This document shows positions 32,808 through 41,765 of a stretch of 64,000 nt of DNA, piece by piece. Below the pieces are notes generated by a model. It was not told where the DNA came from and made no database searches. It worked only from the letters and a program-made list of their open reading frames with translations. Numbering within the stretch: position 1 is the first letter of the stretch; each line of letters opens with the position of its first letter. The position numbers and the translations under genes were made by a program. The stretch is from Streptomyces sp. NBC_01142 (lineage in GTDB: Bacteria; Actinomycetota; Actinomycetes; Streptomycetales; Streptomycetaceae). Where the stretch lies: contig NZ_JAPEOR010000001.1 in the NCBI RefSeq assembly GCF_026341125.1, forward strand, positions 2,294,001 to 2,358,000, written 5' to 3'.

Positions 32808-33251
32808 ATGGCGCAGGTCGAGGCCACCACGGAACGGATCATCTCTGCGGACGCGGAGACGGTGTTCGATGCGCTGGCCGACTACGAGAACACCCGCGCA
32901 AAGCTCCTGCCCGAGCACTTCAGTGAGTACGAGGTCCGCGAGGGCGGCGACGGTGCGGGCACCCTCGTCCACTGGAAACTCCAGGCGACCAGCAAGCGGA
33001 TCCGTGACTGCCTTTTCGAGGTGAGCGAGCCGACCGAAGGTCAGCTGGTCGAGAAGGACCGCAACTCCTCGATGGTCACCACCTGGACCGTCACTCCGGC
33101 CGGCGAGGGCAGGTCGAAGGTCGTCGTCACCACCGTCTGGAACGGCGCGGGCGGCATCGGCGGCTTCTTCGAGAAGACCTTCGCGCCCAAGGGACTCGCG
33201 CGGATCTACGACGCCGTGCTCGCCAAGCTCGCCACGGAGGTCGAGAAGTAG
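32808..33251 (+). CDS. SRPBCC-family lipid/ligand-binding protein
   Basis: The 147-residue protein begins MAQVEATTERIISADAETVF, the entry strand and helix of the START/Bet v1-like fold, continues with DALADYENTRAKLLPEHFSEYE, and ends with a long C-terminal helix (GLARIYDAVLAKLATEVEK). These proteins bind hydrophobic ligands; no enzyme residues are evident. GGAGGAA precedes ATG 32808. It is divergent from the radical SAM gene, sharing a 137-base promoter region. Confidence 0.75.
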   Translation: MAQVEATTERIISADAETVFDALADYENTRAKLLPEHFSEYEVREGGDGAGTLVHWKLQATSKRIRDCLFEVSEPTEGQLVEKDRNSSMVTTWTVTPAGEGRSKVVVTTVWNGAGGIGGFFEKTFAPKGLARIYDAVLAKLATEVEK

Positions 33252-33313
33252 CCCGCGACGCCGCTTCCCTGTTGCCTCGGTCGTTGCTGCTCCGAGGTTG
33301 CCGTCCCGCGGCC

Positions 33314-33337
33314 GCGGAACAACAGCAGCTGTTCCGC
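33314..33337 (+). terminator. Hairpin after the SRPBCC gene
   Basis: GCGGAACA and TGTTCCGC form a perfect 8-bp stem with an 8-base loop, 62 bases past the SRPBCC stop. It is a plausible terminator in an otherwise featureless part of the 351-base spacer 33252-33602. Confidence 0.45.
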
Positions 33338-33544
33338 AGCCGCTGTTCGGAGTTGCCGTCCCGAAGCTCCGTCCCGAATTTGCTGTAACGCTCACCGTTT
33401 CGAGTGGTTTTCCCCGCGGCGCCGTGTGCGCCTTGCGTGCCACGGGTCGCGGGAAAGCCGCTGATGAGCGCCCGACGTGCCCCCTGCCAGGCCCAGTTGG
33501 GCCCGTCGTAGGCCGCCGCCCCGCATAACGTCCGGCTTGCTCCC

Positions 33545-33579
33545 CCTTGGCGCGTAATGCGAAGAATTACGCGCCAAGG
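33545..33579. promoter_or_regulatory. Perfect 14-bp inverted repeat in front of the MFS fusion gene
   Basis: CCTTGGCGCGTAAT and ATTACGCGCCAAGG flank a 7-base loop (GCGAAGA), ending 8 bases before the ribosome site of the exporter gene. The symmetry suits a regulator dimer; as RNA it would also form a stable stem near the translation start. No regulator gene adjoins it. It is richer in A/T at its centre than its surroundings. Confidence 0.55.
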
Positions 33580-33602
33580 CGTGACGTAAGGGGAGCAGAT
33601 AC

Positions 33603-36032
33603 GTGGGCGGCATCACTCTGGTGAAACACGGGCAGGCCGCACCGGTCGGGGACGGGGGGCCGTCGGACCCTTCACACCCCGGCCCCGCGGCCCCGGCCCC
33701 CGAGGCGCTCAGCCCACGCCGCGTACGCATCGTCTTCCTCGCCCTGATGCTGGCGCTGATGCTCGCCGCGCTCGAGCAGATGATCATTGCCACCGCCCTG
33801 CCCAGGATCGTGGGCGATCTGCGGGGCCTGGAACGGATGCCGTGGGCGATCACCGCCTATCTGCTCACCGCCACCATCGGGCTGCCCGTCTACGGCAAAC
33901 TCGGCGACCTCTTCGGGCGCAAGGGTGTCTTCCAGTTCGCGATCGTCGTCTTCGTCATCGGCTCCGCGCTGGCCGGCTGGTCGCGCAGCATGGACCAGCT
34001 CATCGCCTTCCGTGCCCTCCAGGGAATCGGCGCGGGCGGCCTCCTGATCGGCGTGCAGGCGATCATCGCGGACATCGTCCCGGCCCGGGAGCGCGGCCGT
34101 TTCATGGGGCTCATCGGCGCGGTCTTCGGGCTCGCGTCGGTCGCCGGACCGCTGCTCGGCGGCTTTTTCACCGACCATGTCTCCTGGCGCTGGTGCTTCT
34201 ACTTCAACGTCCCCTTCGGCCTGGTCGCCCTGGTCGTGGTCACGGTGGTGCTGAAGCTTCCCAAGCCTGCCGCCCGGGCGCGGCTCGACATCCTCGGCGC
34301 GCTGTTCCTCGCCGCCGCATCCACCTGCCTGGTGCTGCTGACCAGTTGGGGCGGTACGGAGTACGAGTGGGGCTCGCGCGTCATTCTGGGTCTGGCGGCC
34401 GGGGCGGCGGGAACCACCCTGCTCTTCCTGGTCGTGGAAAGCCTCGTTCCCGAACCGATCATTCCGTTGCGGCTGTTCCGTGACTCGATCTTCACCATCA
34501 CCAGCCTGGTGGGTGCCGTCATCGGCGTCGCACTCGTCGGGGCGGCAAGCTATCTGCCGACCTACCTCCAGATGGTCGACGGCGCCGGCGCAACAGAGTC
34601 CGGCCTGTTGATGCTCCCCATGGTGGGCGGCGTCGTCGTTGCGTCGGTCGTCTCCGGGCATCGCATCAGCCGAACCGGGCGCTACAAGGTCTATCCCATC
34701 CTCGGCAGCGCGCTCTCGCTGGCCGGCATGTGCCTGCTCTCGCGGCTCCAGCCCGGCACGCCCCGCCTCGAATTCAGCATCTGGCAGGCCGTGCTCGGCG
34801 TCGGTATCGGACTGGTGATGCCGGTGCTGATCCTTGCCGTGCAGAACGCCGTGCCGCCTGCTGACCTCGGTGTCGCCACCAGCGCCAACAACTACTTCCG
34901 GCAGATCGGCGGCAGCGTCGGCGCCGCCGCCTTCGGCACGCTCTTCGCCAACCGGCTCGCCGACGCGCTCGCCGACCGTCTCCCGGCCGGCGTGAGCCTG
35001 CCCGACCCTGAATCCATCACTCCGCAGATGGTGCACGCGATGCCGCCCGCCCTGCGTGACGGCTACATCCAGGCGTACGCCGACGCGATGCCGCGGATCT
35101 TCCTCTATCTCGTGCCGGTACTTGTGCTCGGCCTCTTTCTCGCCTTCTTCCTCAAGGAGAAACCGCTGGTGTCCCACCACACCCCCGCCGCCGAACCCAC
35201 CATCACCATCCCGGCTCCCGCCCCGGCTCCCGCCCCCATGGCCTCCGCCCGTACGGCGCAGCCGGCGTACACAGCCGGCGTCGCCGTGTGCGGCACCGTC
35301 CAGCACCACGACGGCAGTACCGTCCCGCGCGCCGCCCTGACCCTTATCGACGTACAAGGACAGCAGATCGGGCGCGGTGCGAGCGGAGCGGACGGGCGGT
35401 ACGCGCTCAGTGTCCCCGGCTCCGGCTCGTACGTCATGATCGCGGCGGCCGGCGGACACCAGCCGCAGGCCGTCACGGTCACCGTCGGCGAGCGGCCCGT
35501 CGAACTCGACGTGGTGCTCGGCGGGGCGGGGCGGCTCGCGGGAGCCGTCGTCACGGCTGACGGCACGCCGGTACGGGACGCGGCGGTCACCCTCACCGAC
35601 GTACGCGGCGACGTCGTGGCCACCACCCGCAGCGGGCGCGAAGGCGGCTATGTGATGACGGAGTTGGTGGCGGGGGAGTACACGCTCGCCGCGAGCGCCC
35701 CCGTCTTCCGCCCCGCCGCGCTCCCCGTGAGCGTGCAGTCGTCCCGTGAGACCAGGCAGGACATCGAGCTGGCGGGCGGGGCGGTACTGCGGGGCACCGT
35801 ACGGGCCGGAGGTGGACGCCCGGTCGAGGACGCGCGTGTCACGCTGCTCGATGCGGCGGGCAATGTGGTGGACACCCTCACCACGGGCCCCGACGGCACC
35901 TTCCGGTTCGTCGATCTTTCCTCGGGGGAGTACACGGTGATCGCTGCGGGCTATCCGCCGGTGGCGACCGTCCTGCAGGTAGCGGGCGGGGGACGCACCG
36001 AACGCGATCTGCAACTGGGGCACGCGGACTGA
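33603..36032 (+). CDS. DHA2-type MFS exporter fused to three carboxypeptidase-regulatory-like domains
   Basis: Residues about 35-530 form a 14-helix drug/proton antiporter-type MFS protein, with [19 protein letters not shown] at helix 1, [13 protein letters not shown] in the 2-3 loop and [16 protein letters not shown] near helix 5. Residues about 558-805 hold three similar beta-sandwich repeats ([60 protein letters not shown]), each ending with GxYxL/V- and GEYT-type strands. Ordinary MFS proteins lack this tail. GTG 33603 follows GGGGAG by 7 bases. Substrate is unknown. Confidence 0.85.
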   Translation: MGGITLVKHGQAAPVGDGGPSDPSHPGPAAPAPEALSPRRVRIVFLALMLALMLAALEQMIIATALPRIVGDLRGLERMPWAITAYLLTATIGLPVYGKLGDLFGRKGVFQFAIVVFVIGSALAGWSRSMDQLIAFRALQGIGAGGLLIGVQAIIADIVPARERGRFMGLIGAVFGLASVAGPLLGGFFTDHVSWRWCFYFNVPFGLVALVVVTVVLKLPKPAARARLDILGALFLAAASTCLVLLTSWGGTEYEWGSRVILGLAAGAAGTTLLFLVVESLVPEPIIPLRLFRDSIFTITSLVGAVIGVALVGAASYLPTYLQMVDGAGATESGLLMLPMVGGVVVASVVSGHRISRTGRYKVYPILGSALSLAGMCLLSRLQPGTPRLEFSIWQAVLGVGIGLVMPVLILAVQNAVPPADLGVATSANNYFRQIGGSVGAAAFGTLFANRLADALADRLPAGVSLPDPESITPQMVHAMPPALRDGYIQAYADAMPRIFLYLVPVLVLGLFLAFFLKEKPLVSHHTPAAEPTITIPAPAPAPAPMASARTAQPAYTAGVAVCGTVQHHDGSTVPRAALTLIDVQGQQIGRGASGADGRYALSVPGSGSYVMIAAAGGHQPQAVTVTVGERPVELDVVLGGAGRLAGAVVTADGTPVRDAAVTLTDVRGDVVATTRSGREGGYVMTELVAGEYTLAASAPVFRPAALPVSVQSSRETRQDIELAGGAVLRGTVRAGGGRPVEDARVTLLDAAGNVVDTLTTGPDGTFRFVDLSSGEYTVIAAGYPPVATVLQVAGGGRTERDLQLGHAD

Positions 36033-36177
36033 CCGCTGGCCGATCGTAGGATGACTATCCGTCAGTTCTACCCGGGCGCACGACCTATTCCGCCGTTGCC
36101 ACGCGCACGGCGCACGCAGGGCCGTACCGTGGTGCAAGGCCCGCGGATCCTGGCCGAAGGGAAGGAGCCTCCCGCTC

Positions 36178-38586
36178 ATGGACAGTGGTCTTCCGCCGGC
36201 ACCGCCACAGCAGTACGCCGTGGTCGGCCGGATTCCGCTTGCCGTGGTCGTCGTGGACGGCGACGGCCTGGTGTCGCACTGGTCGACCGGTGCGCGGCGG
36301 CTCTTCGGCCCCAGCAGGGAAGACGCCGTGGGGCAGTCCGCCGTCGAGCTGCTCCCGGTCTCCGGCGCTCTGGTGGGCGACGCCGAGTACGACACCATGG
36401 ACAGCTACGGAGGCCTGGGGCCCGGACTCGACGCCTCGCTGAACGGTCTCACCTCCTACCCGGCCGCCGGCCGGGCCCGGCTCTCCGAGACCGGCCGTGA
36501 GCGGGTCGATGTGCTGTGGTGGGCGTATCCCATGGTCGGACCCGGCCGCGAGCGGCTGCTGGTGCTCGCCGCGGACGCCGGGCAGTTCACGGGCGAGGAC
36601 GAGAGCGTCGAGCGCGTAGCGCCGGGGTTCGCCCTGCACACCGAGTTCCCCGGCTTCGACGAGCTGGCGCGCAGGCTCCCCGAGATCCTGCCGAGCATGA
36701 GTGTCCACGAGTCGACGCGGATCGTCTCGCAGGTTCTCGAGCTGGGGTATCCGGTGCTCGAGTTCAGCCATCACGACCGGGTGCCGGTCACTCCCGACTG
36801 GGGTGTGCCCAGGCGCGCGGAGCGCCGGGAGCGGCAGCGGGCCGCCGAGGCGGCGGCAGCCGCGGGCCGGGCGGTGCACGCGGCGGACCTCGAGCAGGAT
36901 CTCGAATACGCCGCGGTGCGCGAGCGGCTCGAATTCCTCAACGAGGTCAGCGGACGCATCGGTTCCTCGCTCGACCTCGCCCGTACGATCCAGGAAGTCA
37001 GCGCGGCCGTCGTGCCGCGCTTCACCGATGTCGCGGGCACATATCTGCGCGAGCAGGTCATTGCGGGCGAGGGCTTCCCGGACGGGCCGCCGGACGCGAC
37101 CACCATGTGGCACCGCGTCGCCGTGGAACATGTGGACGAGCCCGGCCGCTGGGACGATGTGGTGCCGGTCGGCGAGTCCATGCCATTCCCCGTGCACACC
37201 CCGTTCTTCCAGTGCATGACCACCGGCGAACCGGTGCTGGTGCCGCGTATCAGCGAGCAGATGGGCACCGCCATCGCCTCGCAGTTCGAGAAGCGCGACA
37301 TCCGGCCGCTCATCAGCGGCCGCTCGATGCTGGTCGTGCCGCTCAAGGCCCGCAATGTGGTGCTGGGCTTCATGATTCTGCTGCGCCACGCGGAGCGGGC
37401 CCTGTTCAACGACATGGACCGGGTCACCGGGGCCGAACTGGCCGCCCGCGCGGGTCTCGTCCTCGACAACGCCCGGATGTACACCTACCAGGAGAGCGTC
37501 GCCGAGACCCTCCAGGACTCGATGCTGCCGCAGGTCGGCTCCGATGTGAACCCGATGGCCGGATGCGACACGGCCACCCGCTATCTGCCGGGGACCCTCC
37601 TCGGCCGGGTCGGCGGCGACTGGTTCGACGCCATCAAGCTGCCCGGCTCGCGCATCGCGCTGGTGGTGGGCGATGTGATGGGGCACGGAATCAACTCCGC
37701 GGCGATGATGGGCCAGTTGCGTACGGCCGTACAGACCATGGCCGCGCTCGACCTGCCGCCCGAACAGCTCCTGCGCAACCTCGACGATCTCGCTCAGCGA
37801 CTGGGCGAGCACTACCTCGCGACCTGTCTGTACGCGGTGTACGACCCGATCCGCAATGACCTGCGAATGGCGAACGCCGGCCATGTGCCGCCGGTGATCG
37901 TCCGCGCCGCCGACGGGCGCAGCGAGCTGCTGGATCTGCCGACCGGCGCGCCGATCGGAGTCGGCGGGGTCCCCTTCGAGAGCGTCCGGGTGCCCGTGTC
38001 GCCCGGCGACCGTCTCGTCATGTGCACCGACGGGCTGGTGGAGGTGCGGGGCGAGGACATCGGCGTCGGTCTGGCGACGCTGTGCGAATCCGCCGCACAC
38101 CCGGCCGCCTCCATGGACGATGCCTGCGACACCATCATCCGCGCGCTGAACACGAGTGGCGGACGCAAGGACGATGTCGCCCTGCTGATGGCCCGGTTGA
38201 ACGGCATCGACGCCGAGTCGGTGGCCGCCTGGGAGCTGTCGCTGGAGCCGCGCGAGGCGGCGCGGGCGCGGCGGCTGGTCCGTGGACAGCTGCGGGCCTG
38301 GGGCCTGGGCGAGGTGACGGAGACCGTGGAACTGCTGGTCAGCGAAGTGGTCACCAACGCGGTGCGGCATGCGCACGGCCGTCGCGCGGAGCTTCGGCTG
38401 GTACGGGCGGGTTCCCTGCTGTGCGAAGTGGAGGACGAGGACCACACGCTGCCGACCCTGCTCGAAGTGCGCCCCGGCGACGAGCTCGGGCGGGGACTGC
38501 GGGTGGTGAGCAGCCTGGCGCGGGAGTGGGGCACCAGCCGTACGACCGACGGCAAGACGGTCTGGTTCGAGCTGGCACTGCCGTAG
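36178..38586 (+). CDS. PAS-GAF-PP2C(SpoIIE)-HATPase signalling phosphatase
   Basis: The 802-residue protein has, in order, a PAS domain (about 12-140), GAF (about 245-430), SpoIIE/RsbU-type PP2C phosphatase (about 450-650, with GGDWFD, GDVMGHG and CTDGLVE metal sites) and an RsbW-like ATPase (about 680-800, SEVVTNAVRHA and GRGLRVVSSLA). This architecture, common in streptomycetes, dephosphorylates anti-sigma antagonist proteins and may itself act as the anti-sigma kinase. The ATPase N box is intact, while the D-x-G-x-G motif reads EVEDEDHTLP. AAGGAGCC precedes ATG 36178. No anti-sigma antagonist gene is adjacent. Confidence 0.9.
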   Translation: MDSGLPPAPPQQYAVVGRIPLAVVVVDGDGLVSHWSTGARRLFGPSREDAVGQSAVELLPVSGALVGDAEYDTMDSYGGLGPGLDASLNGLTSYPAAGRARLSETGRERVDVLWWAYPMVGPGRERLLVLAADAGQFTGEDESVERVAPGFALHTEFPGFDELARRLPEILPSMSVHESTRIVSQVLELGYPVLEFSHHDRVPVTPDWGVPRRAERRERQRAAEAAAAAGRAVHAADLEQDLEYAAVRERLEFLNEVSGRIGSSLDLARTIQEVSAAVVPRFTDVAGTYLREQVIAGEGFPDGPPDATTMWHRVAVEHVDEPGRWDDVVPVGESMPFPVHTPFFQCMTTGEPVLVPRISEQMGTAIASQFEKRDIRPLISGRSMLVVPLKARNVVLGFMILLRHAERALFNDMDRVTGAELAARAGLVLDNARMYTYQESVAETLQDSMLPQVGSDVNPMAGCDTATRYLPGTLLGRVGGDWFDAIKLPGSRIALVVGDVMGHGINSAAMMGQLRTAVQTMAALDLPPEQLLRNLDDLAQRLGEHYLATCLYAVYDPIRNDLRMANAGHVPPVIVRAADGRSELLDLPTGAPIGVGGVPFESVRVPVSPGDRLVMCTDGLVEVRGEDIGVGLATLCESAAHPAASMDDACDTIIRALNTSGGRKDDVALLMARLNGIDAESVAAWELSLEPREAARARRLVRGQLRAWGLGEVTETVELLVSEVVTNAVRHAHGRRAELRLVRAGSLLCEVEDEDHTLPTLLEVRPGDELGRGLRVVSSLAREWGTSRTTDGKTVWFELALP

Positions 38587-38791
38587 GGGCGGGCAGGCGC
38601 CCTGAGCCGCGTCGCGCCCTGTTCTCGTGTGTCCTGTCCTTCCTTGTCCTGCGCCCGCGCGCCGGTAGGGCGGTGAGACGGCGTGCTCGAGGGTCAAACG
38701 CTACGTGAAGGAATGCGCCGGGCGCTTGTCGGCACAAGCCGGGCGCGGTAGACCGGCCTTGACGTCGTGTCATATCCCTGGGGAGCCGGTC

Positions 38792-39517
38792 ATGAGCGTG
38801 ACGAGTCGGTACAAGGAAGCCTGGGAAGGCTTCTGGAGCGAGGCATCCGACGCACCGGGGGAGGTCCTGTGGGATGCGGAACCGGCGCTCACCTCGGGAG
38901 TACATCTCGCGCTCTACGAACCGCATGTGACGGACCCCGACCTCACCCTGGTGGATCTGGGCTGCGGCAACGGCACCCAGACCCTCTTCCTCGCCGACCG
39001 CTTCCCGCATGTGCTGGGGGTGGACCTGTCGGCCGCCGCGATAGAGCTTGCCCGGCACAAGGACGGACGGGGCGGGGCACGGTTCCGGGAGACCGACGCG
39101 GTGGACGGGCAGCTGGTGACCGAGCTGCACGCCGAGCTCGGCGACGCCAATGTCTATCTGCGCGGGGTGCTCCACCAGTGCGACCCGCAGGACAGGCAGG
39201 CGCTGGCCGACTCGGTCGCGACGCTGGTGGGGGAGCGGGGACGGGCCTTCGTGGTGGAGCTGGCGGAAGCCGCCGGACAGCAGCTGATGGGCCTGGCCAA
39301 CCGACCGGAGGGGCCGCCGCCCAAGCTTCAGCCGGTGCTCCGTCATGGCATAGTGCCGGGAGCCGTGGCGGATTCGGATGTGGCGGAATTCTTCCGGGAG
39401 GCCGGGCTTGCGGTATTCGCGAGCGGCGAACTTCCGCTGACCACAACGGAGTACATGCCGGACGGCTCGCGGATCGAGCTGCCCTCGAAATGGCTGGTCG
39501 TAGGCCGGAACGGGTGA
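38792..39517 (+). CDS. SAM-dependent class I methyltransferase
   Basis: The 241-residue protein has the SAM loop LVDLGCGNGTQTLFLADRFP and the acidic residue of motif II in VLGVDLSAAAIELARHK. Conserved later segments VYLRGVLHQCDPQDRQ and ELPSKWLVVGR fit a Rossmann methyltransferase; the methyl acceptor is unknown. ATG 38792 is preceded by GGGGAGCC. It stands alone between the phosphatase and the peptidase group. Confidence 0.8.
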   Translation: MSVTSRYKEAWEGFWSEASDAPGEVLWDAEPALTSGVHLALYEPHVTDPDLTLVDLGCGNGTQTLFLADRFPHVLGVDLSAAAIELARHKDGRGGARFRETDAVDGQLVTELHAELGDANVYLRGVLHQCDPQDRQALADSVATLVGERGRAFVVELAEAAGQQLMGLANRPEGPPPKLQPVLRHGIVPGAVADSDVAEFFREAGLAVFASGELPLTTTEYMPDGSRIELPSKWLVVGRNG

Positions 39518-39592
39518 CGCAGACGGCCCGGCCCGCGGGTAGTTATCCACAGGGCTGGCCCGCCCGCCGGGCGACGCGTACGGTTTCCTGGC

Positions 39593-40426
39593 ATGAAGAT
39601 CCTCATCAGCGCCGACATGGAAGGCGCCACCGGAGTGACCTGGCCGGCCGACGTGCTGCCCGGCACTCCCCAGTGGGAGCGCTGCCGGTCCATGTTCACC
39701 TCCGATGTGAACGCAGCCGCGCTCGGCTTCTTCGACGGCGGCGCCGATGAGGTGCTCATCAATGAGGCGCACTGGAGCATGCGTAATCTGCTGCTGGAGC
39801 GACTGGACGAGCGGGTCCAGATGCTCACGGGCAGACACAAGTCGCTCTCCATGGTGGAGGGCGTGCAGCACGGCGACGTGGACGGCATCGCCTTCGTCGG
39901 GTACCACACGGGGGCAGGCACAGAGGGCGTGCTCGCCCACACCTATCTCGCCAACTCCATCACCGGGGTGTGGCTGAACGGCGAGCGGGCGAGTGAGGGC
40001 CTGCTCAACGCGCATGTCGTCGCGGAGTACGGGGTCCCGGTGGTGCTGGTCACCGGTGACGACCTGACCTGCGAGGACGCCCTGGGGTATGCGCCCGAGG
40101 CCCGCAAGATCGCGGTGAAGGACCATGTCTCGCGGTACGCGGCGGTGTGCCGCACTCCGGCCCGTACCGCCTCCGACATCCGCGCCGCCGCGAAGGAGGC
40201 CACGGCCCTCGCCGTGCGGCACGAGCCGGTGCGGGGCGGACCGTTCACCGTGGAGCTGGAGTTCGACGCGGAGCATCTGGCTGCCGCCGCCACCGTCGTA
40301 CCGGGAGCCGCGCCCAGCGGTGAACGGCGTGTCGCGTACACCAGCGAGACGATGTATGAGGGCATTCGTACGTTCAAAGCGGTCACAACGATCGTCTCTG
40401 CGGCGGTGGAGGAGCAGTATGGCTGA
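39593..40426 (+). CDS. M55 family D-aminopeptidase (DppA-like)
   Basis: The 277-residue metallopeptidase begins MKILISADMEGATGVT, with D8 and E10 in the zinc-binding DMEG motif, and continues with LINEAHWSMRNLL, FVGYHTGAG and SITGVWLNGE, all typical of DppA. DppA-type enzymes release D-amino acids from the N terminus of peptides such as D-Ala-D-Ala. It opens a group of four peptidase genes; its stop overlaps the start of the M20 peptidase gene by 8 bases. Confidence 0.85.
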   Translation: MKILISADMEGATGVTWPADVLPGTPQWERCRSMFTSDVNAAALGFFDGGADEVLINEAHWSMRNLLLERLDERVQMLTGRHKSLSMVEGVQHGDVDGIAFVGYHTGAGTEGVLAHTYLANSITGVWLNGERASEGLLNAHVVAEYGVPVVLVTGDDLTCEDALGYAPEARKIAVKDHVSRYAAVCRTPARTASDIRAAAKEATALAVRHEPVRGGPFTVELEFDAEHLAAAATVVPGAAPSGERRVAYTSETMYEGIRTFKAVTTIVSAAVEEQYG

Positions 40427-41753
40427 CGTGACGACCCCCATCGACGGTCGGGCACTCGACGAGGTGGTGACCTTCACCTCCGAGCTGATCCGTATCGACA
40501 CCACCAATCGCGGGGGAGGCGACTGCACCGAGCGGCCGGCCGCGGAGTATGTGGCCGAGCGGCTGGCCGGCGCCGGACTCGAACCGGCCCTGCTGGAGCG
40601 CACCCCCGGGCGCACCAATGTCGTCACGCGCATCGAGGGCACCGACCCGTCCGCCGAAGCCCTGCTCGTCCACGGCCATCTGGACGTGGTGCCCGCCGAG
40701 CCCGCCGACTGGTCCGTGCACCCCTTCTCCGGGGAGATCCGCGACGGGGTGGTGTGGGGCCGCGGGGCGATCGACATGAAGAACATGGACGCGATGGTCC
40801 TTGCGGTCGTACGGGCATGGGCGCGGGCCGGCATCAGGCCCCGGCGCGACATCGTGATCGCGTACACCGCCGACGAGGAGGCGAGCGCCATCGACGGCTC
40901 CGGCTTCCTCGCCGACCACCACCCGTCTCTCTTCGAGGGGTGTACGGAAGGAATCAGCGAATCCGGGGCCTTCACCTTCCACGCCGGGCCGGGGATGGCG
41001 CTCTATCCGATCGCGGCAGGAGAGCGCGGCACGGGCTGGCTCAAGCTCACCGCGCAGGGCAGAGCCGGCCACGGCTCCAAGGTCAACCGCGCCAATGCGG
41101 TGAGCCGGCTGGCCGCAGCCATCTCCCGGATCGGCGAGCACGAGTGGCCGGTGCGGCTCACACCGACCGTGAGCGCGGCGCTGAGCGAGCTCGCCGCGCT
41201 GCACGGCATCGATATCGATGTGCACGAGGACGGCTTCGACGCCGATGAGGTGCTGGCGAAGCTCGGCCCGTCCGCCGCGCTGGTCGAGTCGACCCTGCGC
41301 AACAGCGCCAACCCGACCATGCTGGCAGCCGGTTACAAGGTCAATGTCATCCCGGGGCAGGCCACCGCGTATGTCGACGGGCGGATGGTGCCGGGCGGCG
41401 AGGCCGAGTTCCAGGCCACCATGGATCTGCTGACCGGTCCGGACGTCGAGTGGGAGTTCCACCACAGGGAGGCGGCGCTGCAGGCACCCGTCGACTCCCC
41501 GACGTACGCCAAGATGCGCGCCGCGGTGGAGCGCTTCGACCCCGACGGGCATGTCGTCCCGTACTGCATGTCGGGCGGCACGGACGCCAAACAGTTCTCG
41601 CGCCTCGGCATCACCGGCTACGGCTTCTCGCCGCTGAAGCTGCCCATCGGCTTCGACTACCAAGCCTTGTTCCACGGGGTTGACGAACGCGTTCCGATCG
41701 AGGCGCTGCACTTCGGCGTCAAGGTCCTCGACCACTATTTGCAGTCCGCATAG
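40419..41753 (+). CDS. M20 family metallopeptidase
   Basis: The 444-residue enzyme carries the two-zinc site of M20 peptidases: H87 and catalytic D89 in LLVHGHLDVVP, bridging D119 in GRGAIDMKN, E153 (base) and E154 in TADEEAS, and a late His/Gly segment. The dimerisation-domain His-Gly-Ser (GRAGHGSK) is also present. It resembles dipeptidase/carboxypeptidase members of the ArgE/DapE/CPG2 group. ATG 40419 overlaps the M55 gene; GGAGGAGCAG lies upstream inside that gene. Confidence 0.85.
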   Translation: MADVTTPIDGRALDEVVTFTSELIRIDTTNRGGGDCTERPAAEYVAERLAGAGLEPALLERTPGRTNVVTRIEGTDPSAEALLVHGHLDVVPAEPADWSVHPFSGEIRDGVVWGRGAIDMKNMDAMVLAVVRAWARAGIRPRRDIVIAYTADEEASAIDGSGFLADHHPSLFEGCTEGISESGAFTFHAGPGMALYPIAAGERGTGWLKLTAQGRAGHGSKVNRANAVSRLAAAISRIGEHEWPVRLTPTVSAALSELAALHGIDIDVHEDGFDADEVLAKLGPSAALVESTLRNSANPTMLAAGYKVNVIPGQATAYVDGRMVPGGEAEFQATMDLLTGPDVEWEFHHREAALQAPVDSPTYAKMRAAVERFDPDGHVVPYCMSGGTDAKQFSRLGITGYGFSPLKLPIGFDYQALFHGVDERVPIEALHFGVKVLDHYLQSA

Positions 41754-41765
41754 GGGGAATTGGGC

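Noticed and set aside
33603..36032. MFS fusion as an assembly artefact joining two genes
   Set aside because: The frame is continuous with even codon bias and a natural linker, and no ribosome site or start codon with homology precedes the tail. It is kept as a real fusion, though not proven.
33672..36398. A 908-codon minus-strand frame opposite the MFS fusion gene
   Set aside because: The plus-strand product has transporter helices and conserved motifs; the minus frame is highly polar and repetitive without any family pattern.
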